Below are positions 38,696 to 46,961 of a stretch of DNA of 46,961 nucleotides, one piece after another. Below the pieces are notes generated by a model. It ran no database searches and was not told the origin of the DNA. It saw nothing but the letters and a program-made list of their open reading frames with translations. The stretch spans positions 178,159 through 225,119 of the forward strand of contig NZ_SNZP01000008.1 of the NCBI RefSeq assembly GCF_004363805.1, in the 5' to 3' direction. The position numbers were made by a program, and so were the translations under genes. This DNA is from Paludibacterium purpuratum (lineage in GTDB: Bacteria; Pseudomonadota; Gammaproteobacteria; Burkholderiales; Chromobacteriaceae). Positions within the stretch are counted from its first letter, which is position 1; every line of letters begins with the position of its first letter.

Positions 38696-39496
38696 ATGAC
38701 AAATCAATCGCTTGCCGACAATGTCGACTTCGAACCAGCGCAGGATCGCCACTTCGTCACCGCACTGGCGCGTGGCCTGCAAGTTCTGGCCGCTTTCCGC
38801 CCCGGCGAAGGCGCACTGTCCAACCAACAGTTGGCAGCGCGCACCGGTCTACCGAAATCGACGGTGTCGCGCTTGAGTTACACCCTGACACGGCTTGGCT
38901 ATCTGGCACAAGATGCGGAAACCGGCGGCTACCGCCCCGGGCTCGCCGCACTGTCGCTCGCCGGCGGCATGCTCGGCAGCTTCGACATGCGCCGCGTCGC
39001 TGCACCGCTCATGCGCGCCTTTTCGCTCGAACACACCATCTCCGCCAGCCTGGGTCTGCTCGACGGCACCGACATCGTCTATCTGGAAACCTGCCGCAGC
39101 CAGGCTCGCGTCTCGGTGCAGCTGAGCGTCGGCTCGCGCGTGCCGTTGGCCACCACCGCCATCGGCCGGGCCTGCTATGCCGGACTGCCGCCGGCCGAAC
39201 AACAAGCCCTACGGTCGCTACTAAAGGCACGCTACGGCGAAGGGTGGCCAACGCACGAAGCCCGTTTGGCAGCCGCCTGCGACGAATATCGCCGTTATGG
39301 CTTCTGCACTTCGTTCGGCGAGTTCGAGCCGGATGTCATGGCGGTAGGCGTGGCATTACCGCCCTTGACAGCAGGTCAAGGTGCCATGTGCCTGAACGCC
39401 AGCGGCCCGGCCTTCGCCTTCGATGAAAAAGAAATGGCCGGACGTATCGGTCCGGCCCTGTTGGCACTGCGCGACCAGATCATGCCGCGCGGCTGA
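38696..39496 (+). CDS. IclR-family transcriptional regulator
   Basis: A 266-residue IclR regulator. The N-terminal winged helix includes ARGLQVLAAFRPGEGALS and LAARTGLPKSTVSRLSYTL; the effector domain has PLATTAIGRACYAGLPP, and the C-terminal half has GFCTSFGEFEPDVMAVGVAL, close to the ligand pocket of IclR/PcaR-type proteins. The ATG at 38696 is preferred over an adjacent TTG at 38693; neither has a strong ribosome-binding site. Its divergence from gcdH suggests it controls glutarate or dicarboxylate breakdown, with an organic acid or CoA ester as the likely ligand. Confidence 0.92.
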   Translation: MTNQSLADNVDFEPAQDRHFVTALARGLQVLAAFRPGEGALSNQQLAARTGLPKSTVSRLSYTLTRLGYLAQDAETGGYRPGLAALSLAGGMLGSFDMRRVAAPLMRAFSLEHTISASLGLLDGTDIVYLETCRSQARVSVQLSVGSRVPLATTAIGRACYAGLPPAEQQALRSLLKARYGEGWPTHEARLAAACDEYRRYGFCTSFGEFEPDVMAVGVALPPLTAGQGAMCLNASGPAFAFDEKEMAGRIGPALLALRDQIMPRG

Positions 39497-39513
39497 ACGC
39501 CTCTCAGGCGTTC
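39495..39513. terminator. Short hairpin between convergent genes
   Basis: GAACGCC-TCTCA-GGCGTTC spans the stop codons of the convergent iclR-type and CBS genes. It has no T-run, so any terminator activity would be weak. Confidence 0.35.
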
Positions 39514-39938
39514 TGAATGTAGCGAACCAATTGATCGATGAAGAACTGCTGTTCGGCGATGGTGGCGCGCACCAGGTCGCCGATCGATAACATGCCAATG
39601 ACCAGGTCGTCCTCCATCACCGGCAGGTGACGGATATGGCGCTCGGTCATCAGTGCCATGCACTCCTGCAGCGTGTTCTCGGGCTTCACGTAAACCACCC
39701 GGCTGGTCATGATGTCGCGCACCGGCGTCGTGACCGAGGTTCGGCCTTGCAGCACGATGCGCCGGGCGTAATCGCGCTCGGAGAAAATACCTAGCACATC
39801 GCCCATTTCCATCACCAGCACCGCGCCGACATCCTGCTCCGCCATCACCTGCAGAGCCTGGTATACCGTCGAATCGGGACTGACCGTAATCAGCGAACGA
39901 TGCGATTTTTCGTTAAGTAGCTGTCGAACCGTATGCAT
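39504..39938 (-). CDS. Tandem CBS-domain protein
   Basis: A 144-residue protein made of two CBS domains (a Bateman module): SVDS-like SPDSTVYQALQVMAEQDVG with MGDVLGIFSERDYARRIV, then VKPENTLQECMALMTERHI with DDLVIGMLSIGDLV. Bateman modules bind adenine nucleotides and regulate other proteins; stand-alone ones like this (YbP/IMPDH-related type) have poorly known partners. ATG 39938 has GGGAG 5 bases upstream; the longer frame to 39992 lacks a ribosome-binding site. It is a single gene, convergent with the iclR-type regulator. Confidence 0.9.
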   Translation of the reverse strand: MHTVRQLLNEKSHRSLITVSPDSTVYQALQVMAEQDVGAVLVMEMGDVLGIFSERDYARRIVLQGRTSVTTPVRDIMTSRVVYVKPENTLQECMALMTERHIRHLPVMEDDLVIGMLSIGDLVRATIAEQQFFIDQLVRYIQNA

Positions 39939-40018
39939 GCCTTCTCCCATTGTCTTTGTGATGTCACGGGCTGTGTCATCACTATAGATCAATGAGAACG
40001 GATGTCATCTATGGTTCC

Positions 40019-40921
<903 letters not shown>

Positions 40922-41041
40922 CTAACGGCATGGGCCGCGTTATGGGGCGCACAGTCGCGCGTTAAAGGTACAATCCTGAGCTTGGCTAAAGATTGATACG
41001 TTACCCTTACCAACCATGTTCCGCCCAGGATGTTGTCCGTG

Positions 41042-42373
41042 ATGAAATCCCCCGCCGCTCTGACGCTGAGCCTGATGGCCGCCAGCCTTGCCGCCCCCGC
41101 GTTTTCCTTCGACCTGATGGAGGCCTGGCAAGCCGCCCGTCAATACGACGCCGGCTATGCCGCGGCCAGATCCGATTACCGCGCGGGGCAGGAACAAGGC
41201 GCCTTGGGCCGCGCGCAATTACTGCCACAGGTCAATCTGACCGGCACCTATAGCCAGAACCATCCGATCAACCAGGCGGCGGCAAGTGGCAGCGGCAGCG
41301 ATCCCGGCGGCGAAACCCACGGCTTCGGCGTCAATCTGACCCAGCCGTTGTTCGACGGTGCGCGGCTGGCACAGTATCGCAAAGGCCGTATCGGCCAGGC
41401 GCAGGCAGACACGACGCTCGACGGCGCCGGCCAGCAGTTGATCGCCGATGTGGCGGCGGCTTATTTCAATGTGCTGCAAGCACAAGACACCCTGGCCGCC
41501 ACCGAGATCGCCAAAAAAGCCTATGCCAGCCAACTGGCCCAGGCCAAGACGGAATTCGAGATCGGCACGGCCACCATCACCAATACCAACGAGGCTCAGG
41601 CCGGCTACGACAGTGCGGTGGCAGATGAGATCCAGGCACAAAGCGACCTGGAACTCAATCGCAATGCGCTTGCGCGCCTGACCGGGTTGTCGCCGCTGGC
41701 GCTGCAGCCGCTGGTCAGCGTTTTTCCGCTCGATCGTCCTTCGCCCGACAATCTGGACAACTGGCTCGAACAAGCGCAGCGCAACAGCTTGAAGATCCGC
41801 GCCAAGGAGCAAGCCGTGGCGCAGGCCGAGCAAAACCTGGCGGAAAAGCGCAGCGGACACCTGCCGGTGGTACAGCTCACCGCCAGCTATCAGGACAACA
41901 CCACCAACGACCCTGCCAGCACGGTCATCGGGCAGGCGCGCACTCGCGGCAGCACCATCGGCGTCAGCGTCACGGTGCCGCTGTTCGCCGGCGGCGGCAT
42001 CAATGCCCAGGTGCGCGAAGCGGCCGCCCAGCTTGACAGTGCCCGCGACCAGCTGTTGGACACGCAGCGCCAAGTGCGTGAAGACGTACGCCGCGCCTGG
42101 CTTGGCGTCACCAACGGTGCCGCCTCGGTGCGAGCCCAAGGGCAACGGCTGACCTCGGCCAAAAGCAAACTCGACTCCACACAGCTCGGCCGTGAAGTCG
42201 GCATCCGCACCAATCTCGACTTGCTCAAGGCGCAGCAAGAATACAGCGACGTGCTCAAAGACCTGGCCGCCGCCCGCTATCGCTTCCTCAATGCCCAGTT
42301 ACAGCTCGCCCAGGCGGCCGGCCAACTGGACGAGCAAACCCTGGCTCGCGTCAACCGCGCCATCCGACACTAA
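41042..42373 (+). CDS. tolC: TolC-family outer-membrane efflux channel
   Basis: A 443-residue outer-membrane protein of the TolC family, which forms trimeric channels for efflux pumps and type I secretion. A signal peptide (ALTLSLMAASLAAPAFS) precedes FDLMEAW. Two repeats follow the OEP pattern, each with a beta-hairpin segment (VNLTQPLFDGARLAQYRKG and VSVTVPLFAGGGINAQVRE) and long helices, as in LAQAKTEFEIGTATITNTN and REVGIRTNLDLLKAQQEY. I use ATG 41042, which starts at the signal peptide; an ATG at 41030 is also in frame and neither has an ideal ribosome-binding site. No inner-membrane pump or adaptor gene is next to it. Confidence 0.92.
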   Translation: MKSPAALTLSLMAASLAAPAFSFDLMEAWQAARQYDAGYAAARSDYRAGQEQGALGRAQLLPQVNLTGTYSQNHPINQAAASGSGSDPGGETHGFGVNLTQPLFDGARLAQYRKGRIGQAQADTTLDGAGQQLIADVAAAYFNVLQAQDTLAATEIAKKAYASQLAQAKTEFEIGTATITNTNEAQAGYDSAVADEIQAQSDLELNRNALARLTGLSPLALQPLVSVFPLDRPSPDNLDNWLEQAQRNSLKIRAKEQAVAQAEQNLAEKRSGHLPVVQLTASYQDNTTNDPASTVIGQARTRGSTIGVSVTVPLFAGGGINAQVREAAAQLDSARDQLLDTQRQVREDVRRAWLGVTNGAASVRAQGQRLTSAKSKLDSTQLGREVGIRTNLDLLKAQQEYSDVLKDLAAARYRFLNAQLQLAQAAGQLDEQTLARVNRAIRH

Positions 42374-42389
42374 ACTCTTTTGATGCTAT

Positions 42390-42412
42390 TGCCATGCAGC
42401 ATGTGCATGGCA
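42390..42412. repeat. Perfect inverted repeat upstream of gabT
   Basis: TGCCATGCA-GCATG-TGCATGGCA: 9-bp arms with a 5-base centre, just after the tolC stop and about 60 bases before the gabT -35 element. It lacks a T-run, so it is either an operator for gabTD or a weak tolC terminator. Confidence 0.5.
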
Positions 42413-42451
42413 CGCAACAAGTGTTTAATTTATTCACCTCTCTGTAGCTTT

Positions 42452-42481
42452 TTGCTAAACGCGTTATTAGAATCAGATAAT
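42452..42481 (+). promoter_or_regulatory. Probable sigma-70 promoter of gabTD
   Basis: TTGCTA (42452-42457) and GATAAT (42476-42481) with an 18-base spacer, about 35 bases upstream of the gabT ATG, which itself has AGGAG before it. Confidence 0.5.
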
Positions 42482-42515
42482 CTATTACAGGGCACAGCCT
42501 ACAGAGGAGAACCAG

Positions 42516-43775
42516 ATGTCGGATTTGCTGAAGCGCAAAGCACAAGCCACCCCGCGCGGCGTCGGGGTCATGTGCGATTTCTTCGTCGAACGCGCCAAAA
42601 ACGCCGAGTTGTGGACCACCGACGGCAAGCGCTATATCGATTTTGCCGGCGGGATCGGTGTATTGAACACCGGTCATCTACACCCGAAAGTTCAAGCGGC
42701 GGTCAGTGCGCAACTACAGCAATTCAGTCATACCTGCTATCAAGTGGTGCCCTACGAGTCTTACATCTCGCTAGCCGAAAAGATCAACCAGCGCGCCCCG
42801 GGTGCGGGTGCGAAGAAAACTGCGTTCTTCACCACGGGTGCGGAAGCCGTCGAAAACGCCATCAAAATCGCTCGCGCCGCCACCGGCCGGCCGGCGGTCA
42901 TCGCCTTCGGCGGCGCCTTCCACGGCCGCACGCTGCTGGGCATGGCCCTGACCGGTAAGGTCGTACCGTACAAGGTCGGCTTCGGCCCCTTCCCATCCGA
43001 CATCTATCACGCCCCCTACCCCAATGCACTACACGGCGTGAGTGTCGACGACGCACTAGCCGGGGTGGAAAAGCTATTCAAGTACGATGTCGACCCGAGC
43101 CGCGTGGCGGCCATCATCTTCGAACCGGTGCAAGGAGAAGGCGGATTCTATCCGGCACCGACCGATTTCGTGCAGCGGCTGCGTGCACTGTGCGATCAAC
43201 ACGGCATTTTGCTGATCGCCGACGAAGTGCAAGCTGGCTTTGCCCGCACCGGCAAATTGTTCGCCATGTCGCACTACGCCGCGGCGGCGGATCTGACAAC
43301 GCTGGCCAAGAGCCTGGCCGGCGGTTTTCCACTATCGGCCGTGGTCGGGCGCGCCGAATTGATGGATGCCCCGGCGCCGGGCGGCTTAGGCGGCACGTAC
43401 GCCGGCAATCCGCTGGCATTGGCCGCGGCAGAGGCCGTGCTGGAGGTCATCGAGGAAGAGGATTTGCTGACCCGCTCGGCTCAGCTTGGCGCGCTGCTGC
43501 AGGAAAAACTGCGCGGGCTGAAGCACAGCGTACCGCAGATTGCCGACGTGCGCGGATTGGGCAGCATGGTGGCCGTCGAATTCATGAAACCCGGCACACA
43601 CGAGCCGGATGTCGATTTCACCAAGAAAGTGCAGGCCGAAGCGCTAGCGCGCGGTCTGATCCTGCTGACCTGCGGCACCTACGCCAATGTCGTGCGCTTC
43701 CTGTTCCCGCTGACCGTCGAAGACGCCGTGTTCGACGAAGCCCTGGATATCTTGGAACAAGCACTGAAGGCCTAA
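42516..43775 (+). CDS. gabT: 4-aminobutyrate aminotransferase
   Basis: A 419-residue class III PLP aminotransferase that moves the amino group of GABA to 2-oxoglutarate, giving succinate semialdehyde. Motifs: DGKRYIDFAGGIGVLNTGH near the start, TTGAEAVENAIKIARAATG and FHGRTLLGMALTGK for cofactor contact, IFEPVQGEGGF, LIADEVQAGFARTGKLFA, and the Schiff-base Lys265 in LTTLAKSLAGGFPLS. The length and gabD immediately downstream (12 bases) settle the choice among class III aminotransferases. ATG 42516 follows AGAGGAGAACC. Confidence 0.95.
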   Translation: MSDLLKRKAQATPRGVGVMCDFFVERAKNAELWTTDGKRYIDFAGGIGVLNTGHLHPKVQAAVSAQLQQFSHTCYQVVPYESYISLAEKINQRAPGAGAKKTAFFTTGAEAVENAIKIARAATGRPAVIAFGGAFHGRTLLGMALTGKVVPYKVGFGPFPSDIYHAPYPNALHGVSVDDALAGVEKLFKYDVDPSRVAAIIFEPVQGEGGFYPAPTDFVQRLRALCDQHGILLIADEVQAGFARTGKLFAMSHYAAAADLTTLAKSLAGGFPLSAVVGRAELMDAPAPGGLGGTYAGNPLALAAAEAVLEVIEEEDLLTRSAQLGALLQEKLRGLKHSVPQIADVRGLGSMVAVEFMKPGTHEPDVDFTKKVQAEALARGLILLTCGTYANVVRFLFPLTVEDAVFDEALDILEQALKA

Positions 43776-43787
43776 GAGGAGCTCCGC

Positions 43788-45248
43788 ATGCTGAATTTGA
43801 AAGATCCGACCCTACTGCGCCAGCAGTGCTACATCAATGGCGAATGGCAGGATGCCGACCACGGCGCCACCATCGAGGTGACCAACCCGGCCAGCGGCGA
43901 ACGAATCGCCTCCGTGCCGAAAATGGGCCGGCAAGAGGCCGAGCGCGCGGTGGCGGCCGCCGAGCGCGCACTCCCCCTATGGAAAAAGAAAACCGCAAAG
44001 GAGCGCGCCGCTATTCTGCGCCGCTGGTATGACCTGATGATGGCCAACCAGGAGGATCTGGCCATCATCCTGACCGCCGAGCAAGGTAAGCCGCTGTCCG
44101 AGGCCAAGGGCGAGATCGCCTATGGCGCCTCGTATATCGAGTGGTACGCCGAAGAGGCCAAGCGCGTGTACGGCGATACCGTCCCGACCAGCCAGGGCGA
44201 CAAGCGCATCTTGGTGTTGAAGGAACCGATCGGCGTCACCGCCGCCATTACACCGTGGAATTTCCCCAATGCCATGATCACCCGCAAGGCGGCTCCGGCC
44301 CTTGCCGCCGGGTGCCCGATGGTCGTGCGCCCGGCAAGCCAGACACCGTTGTCGGCACTGGCCATCGCCGTGCTGGCCGAACGCGCCGGCGTACCGCCGG
44401 GGGTGTTCTCGGTTCTGACCGGCTCCTCAAGCGAGATCGGCGCGGTATTGACCGGCGCAGACGCCGTACGCAAATTCAGCTTTACCGGTTCGACCGAAGT
44501 CGGCCGCCAACTGATCGCTCAATGCGCGGGCACCGTCAAGAAAGTCTCGATGGAGCTTGGCGGCAATGCGCCGTTCATCGTTTTCGACGATGCCGATCTG
44601 GATGCCGCCGTCGAAGGCGCAATGATCTCCAAATACCGCAATGCCGGCCAGACCTGCGTCTGCGCCAACCGCATTTATGTGCAAGACAGCGTACACGATG
44701 CCTTCGTGGAGAAATTTATCGCCGCCGTCGGCAAACTGAATATTGGCAATGGGCTGGAAAACGGGATCACCCAAGGCCCGCTGATCGACGAGAATGCCGT
44801 ACGAAAGGTCGAAGAGCACATCGCCGATGCGGTCGGCAAAGGGGGCAAGCTGCGCCTTGGCGGTCAGCGCCACGCATTGGGCGGCAGTTTCTTCCAGCCC
44901 ACGGTCGTGACGGGTGTAACGCGCGACATGAAGGTCGCGCGCGAAGAAACGTTTGGTCCGCTGGCACCGATCTTCCGCTTCAAAACGGAAGAGGAGGCAT
45001 TGCAATTGGCGAACGACACCGAGTTCGGCCTAGCGAGTTATTTCTATGCTCGCGATCTGGGCCGGATCTTCCGTGTCGCTGAAGGGCTCGAATACGGCAT
45101 GGTAGCGGTCAATACCGGTATCCTGTCGAACGAAACGGCACCGTTTGGCGGCGTCAAACAGTCCGGCTTGGGACGAGAAGGCTCGAAATACGGCATCGAA
45201 GACTATCTGGAAATCAAATATCTGTGCCTGGGTGGTATTGACCGCTAA
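43788..45248 (+). CDS. gabD: Succinate-semialdehyde dehydrogenase (NADP)
   Basis: A 486-residue aldehyde dehydrogenase that oxidises succinate semialdehyde to succinate. The catalytic pair is Glu256 (in SMELGGNAPF) and Cys290 (in NAGQTCVCANR); the cofactor-binding stretch is FTGSTEVGRQLI. ITPWNFPNAMITRK and RPASQTPLSALAI are typical, and the C-terminal PFGGVKQSGLGREGSKYG is characteristic of GabD. Start MLNLKDPTLLRQQCYINGEW is the family start, with AGAGGAG upstream. Second gene of the gabTD operon; transcription ends at the perfect terminator 45256-45291. Confidence 0.96.
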   Translation: MLNLKDPTLLRQQCYINGEWQDADHGATIEVTNPASGERIASVPKMGRQEAERAVAAAERALPLWKKKTAKERAAILRRWYDLMMANQEDLAIILTAEQGKPLSEAKGEIAYGASYIEWYAEEAKRVYGDTVPTSQGDKRILVLKEPIGVTAAITPWNFPNAMITRKAAPALAAGCPMVVRPASQTPLSALAIAVLAERAGVPPGVFSVLTGSSSEIGAVLTGADAVRKFSFTGSTEVGRQLIAQCAGTVKKVSMELGGNAPFIVFDDADLDAAVEGAMISKYRNAGQTCVCANRIYVQDSVHDAFVEKFIAAVGKLNIGNGLENGITQGPLIDENAVRKVEEHIADAVGKGGKLRLGGQRHALGGSFFQPTVVTGVTRDMKVAREETFGPLAPIFRFKTEEEALQLANDTEFGLASYFYARDLGRIFRVAEGLEYGMVAVNTGILSNETAPFGGVKQSGLGREGSKYGIEDYLEIKYLCLGGIDR

Positions 45249-45255
45249 CTTCGAG

Positions 45256-45291
45256 CAATAAAAAAACCGGCGCTAGCCGGTTTTTTTATTG
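45256..45291. terminator. Bidirectional terminator after gabD
   Basis: A perfect 16-bp inverted repeat (A-rich arm ending in CCGGC, loop GCTA, then GCCGG and seven T) lies between gabD and the convergent unrecognised gene and can serve both strands. Confidence 0.92.
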
Positions 45292-45310
45292 CTGAGGAAG
45301 ACCCCAGTGC

Positions 45311-46753
45311 TCAATGCAATCGCGATAACCGTTCCGCCAATGGGATGCCCGCCTCCGCTAGGCAATGAGACAGATCCCCCCAGGCACGCGCGCGATCCGG
45401 CGCGACATCCGGCACCAGCAGCCAAGGTAGCCGCGCAACAGCCTCGTCGCGTCCGATGCGGTACAGCAAGACCTCGTAGGCCTGGTGTTCGGGCTGATAT
45501 TCCGCCTCAGCCCGCAATTCGGACACGCGGCCGCCATGCGCCACCGCCAATGCCAACGTCAGCGACAAGTGCTTGCGGTTGATGCCGCCGACACCGCCCG
45601 CCAGGGCTTCCCACCAAGGCAGCGGCGCAAATAGTTCGGCCTCGCCGTACTCCATTTCTGCACCGACCGCATCCTGAACAAATGGCATCACGGCATCCAA
45701 TGCCTTACGGGCATGACGACGGGCCTGTTCCTGCGACAAGGTGCCGCGTTCGACCAGAAACGGAATGAAGGCCAGCATCAGCCGCGGATCCTTCGTCTGC
45801 CGCGCAGCCTCGTAGGTCGCGCGAGCATCTTCCGGGTTCACCGGCGCGTAGTCGCAGCCCAGATCCATCACCGGCGCTAGATGCACCAAGTCCTGGCAGG
45901 CACGTTCGTTGAGCATTTCGATTGTGAATGCAGTGGGCGACATCCACAGCGTCGCCTTGGGGGGCAGTTCGAGCGCATCGGCCAATACCGGCTCGGCGCG
46001 CTCCATCATCGGGAAATGCCACCATGCCCCACCCTGAGCACGCGAGAAGGCGAATGGCATTGCCCACAGCTCGAACGACAGGATCGAACCATCCTTGCGT
46101 ACCACCTCCGGAAAAGCGATGCAGTTCCGCGCCGTAGCCAGCAACAGCTCCCGCGCCGGCGGCATCGACAGCAAGCCCAGCTGCGCTTCGGTCAAGACCG
46201 CCTGATCGCCTCCGGCCATGGTCTGCTGAACCAGGCCAGTCAGCTGCAGCTTGCTGACCGGGCGCTCGCAAGCTTCCTGCGCCAGTGACTTTAGATTTGC
46301 CACCGCTGCTGCGCGCTCGCCCGGTGGCAGCGGTTTGATCGGGAATACACGCATCTCCCGTGCAGGCAGATCGGCATCGCGTTCGCGATAGATTTCCTGC
46401 AGTTGCAGGTAGATCCGCATCGCGTCATCGCAAATCCCTTGCAATTCGCCGGCCGTCGGCACGAGATCGCGGAAAGAAAAATCAAACAACCGGAAGCCCT
46501 GGTTGCAGACATAGATCGACACGTTGTCAGCCTCGTCGAACAACACGGCGCTGGCAAAGGCCTCCTGGTCGTCGCCATCGAACGGCGTTTCATCATTGCC
46601 GACCAGGCGACATATGAAAGCGGGCGATTCGGTGTGAACCACGTATTCGCAAGGCTCAAGGCCTTGCTCATCGATGGCGTCGCCAAAAATGAATCGATTT
46701 GGGAGCAAGGCGGAACCCTTGACACGGGCATTGTGGGGGTACTGCTTCATCAT
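45311..46753 (-). CDS. Unrecognised protein of about 480 residues
   Basis: I do not recognise this protein. It has no signal peptide, membrane helix or known catalytic motif that I can see. The N-terminal third (about 1-110) includes SALLPNRFIFGDAIDEQG and AVLFDEADNVSIYVCNQ; the centre has several Trp/Phe-rich stretches (SFELWAMPFAFSRAQGGAW and WHFPMMERAEPV); the C-terminal part is helical and Ala/Arg-rich. The start is uncertain: MMKQYPHNARVKG at 46753 (or 46750) looks reasonable and lies about 24 bases after a TACAAT element at 46784-46789 read on the minus strand; the frame is open to 46885, inside the rRNA terminator, so the longer form is unlikely. Alone, next to rrn. Confidence 0.6.
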   Translation of the reverse strand: MMKQYPHNARVKGSALLPNRFIFGDAIDEQGLEPCEYVVHTESPAFICRLVGNDETPFDGDDQEAFASAVLFDEADNVSIYVCNQGFRLFDFSFRDLVPTAGELQGICDDAMRIYLQLQEIYRERDADLPAREMRVFPIKPLPPGERAAAVANLKSLAQEACERPVSKLQLTGLVQQTMAGGDQAVLTEAQLGLLSMPPARELLLATARNCIAFPEVVRKDGSILSFELWAMPFAFSRAQGGAWWHFPMMERAEPVLADALELPPKATLWMSPTAFTIEMLNERACQDLVHLAPVMDLGCDYAPVNPEDARATYEAARQTKDPRLMLAFIPFLVERGTLSQEQARRHARKALDAVMPFVQDAVGAEMEYGEAELFAPLPWWEALAGGVGGINRKHLSLTLALAVAHGGRVSELRAEAEYQPEHQAYEVLLYRIGRDEAVARLPWLLVPDVAPDRARAWGDLSHCLAEAGIPLAERLSRLH

Positions 46754-46850
46754 TTCGTCACATTCGATACTGGCTAACCATGAATTGTAGCCTGATTTGC
46801 CTGGTAAGAGTGACCCACCCATGCGATTGCCGGCTGAGCCCGTAAAAGCA

Positions 46851-46880
46851 AAAAGCCCAGACCTTGTGGTCTGGGCTTTT
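46851..46880 (-). terminator. rRNA operon terminator
   Basis: A 13-bp perfect stem (AAAAGCCCAGACC / GGTCTGGGCTTTT, loop TTGT) just past the 5S gene; on the minus strand it ends in a T-run (CTTTTTGCTTTT), as expected for the end of a ribosomal RNA operon. Confidence 0.9.
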
Positions 46881-46888
46881 CTCAAGAG

Positions 46889-46961
46889 GCGTCTGGCAGT
46901 GTCCTACTTTCACACGGCGAATGCCGCACTATCATCGGCGCTAAGGCGTTTCACGGTCCTG
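46889..46961 (-). rRNA. rrf: 5S ribosomal RNA, 3' part (cut by window edge)
   Basis: The minus strand reads ATAGTGCGGCATTCGCCGTG, then GAAAGTAGGACACTGCCAGA, the conserved 3' half of a proteobacterial 5S rRNA (compare E. coli GAGTAGGGAACTGCCAGGC). The exact 3' end near 46889 is estimated from the usual position. The gene's 5' half and the rest of the rRNA operon lie beyond the window. Confidence 0.92.

Overview
This window looks like a chromosomal stretch from a GC-rich, motile, respiring betaproteobacterium. The protein sequences (ZipA/LigA/Smc set, YqgE-RuvX pair, ETF-ubiquinone oxidoreductase, glutaryl-CoA dehydrogenase, GabT-GabD, S-methyl-5'-thioinosine phosphorylase) feel closest to the Neisseriales/Chromobacteriaceae, but that is an impression from reading, not a search. 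I see no prophage, IS element, CRISPR array or tRNA. A 5S rRNA gene is cut by the right edge and a flagellin gene by the left edge.

Region 1 (1-14170): flagellin and a sugar/glycosyltransferase locus. The 5' end of a flagellin gene (minus strand) has a convincing sigma-28 promoter. A CgeB-like glycosyltransferase runs the other way. A strong bidirectional terminator (1794-1834) separates it from a tight eight-gene minus-strand operon: SDR epimerase, SIS-domain (GmhA-like) isomerase, a reversed-order HldE-like nucleotidyltransferase/PfkB kinase, a radical SAM/SPASM protein, E1-alpha and E1-beta of a TPP-dependent 2-oxoacid dehydrogenase type (with no E2 or E3), a second radical SAM/SPASM protein, and a 1506-residue multi-module glycosyltransferase. 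A sequence with an exact sigma-28 -10 box (GCCGATAA) lies just upstream of the first gene. The most economical reading is a flagella-coregulated pathway that builds, activates and transfers an unusual, possibly branched, heptose-like or other sugar. This is the best candidate for an undescribed system here.

Region 2 (14182-22854): purine/nucleotide-sugar genes (mtnP, hpt, galU), then the operon zipA-ligA followed, with 4-bp overlaps, by two paralogous TPR + GT9-like (heptosyltransferase-like) proteins that could be transferases for the same or a related glycan.

Region 3 (23085-27340): a MarR-controlled operon (marR, cytochrome b561, two yceI genes) with an inverted repeat sitting exactly in the promoter spacer, then a convergent tonB-like gene and a narK-type transporter.

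Region 4 (27396-34424): smc, then yqgE-ruvX, the circularly permuted GTPase rbgA/ylqF with a small DUF3820 gene, a possible structured non-coding RNA, and an unrecognised 211-residue protein.

Region 5 (34425-45291): glutarate catabolism (ETF-QO, CoA-transferase, GcdH with a divergent IclR regulator), a CBS-domain protein, argB, a TolC-type outer-membrane channel, and the GABA pathway gabT-gabD ending in a perfect bidirectional terminator.

Region 6 (45311-46961): an unrecognised protein of about 480 residues, and the end of an rRNA operon (5S gene and its terminator).
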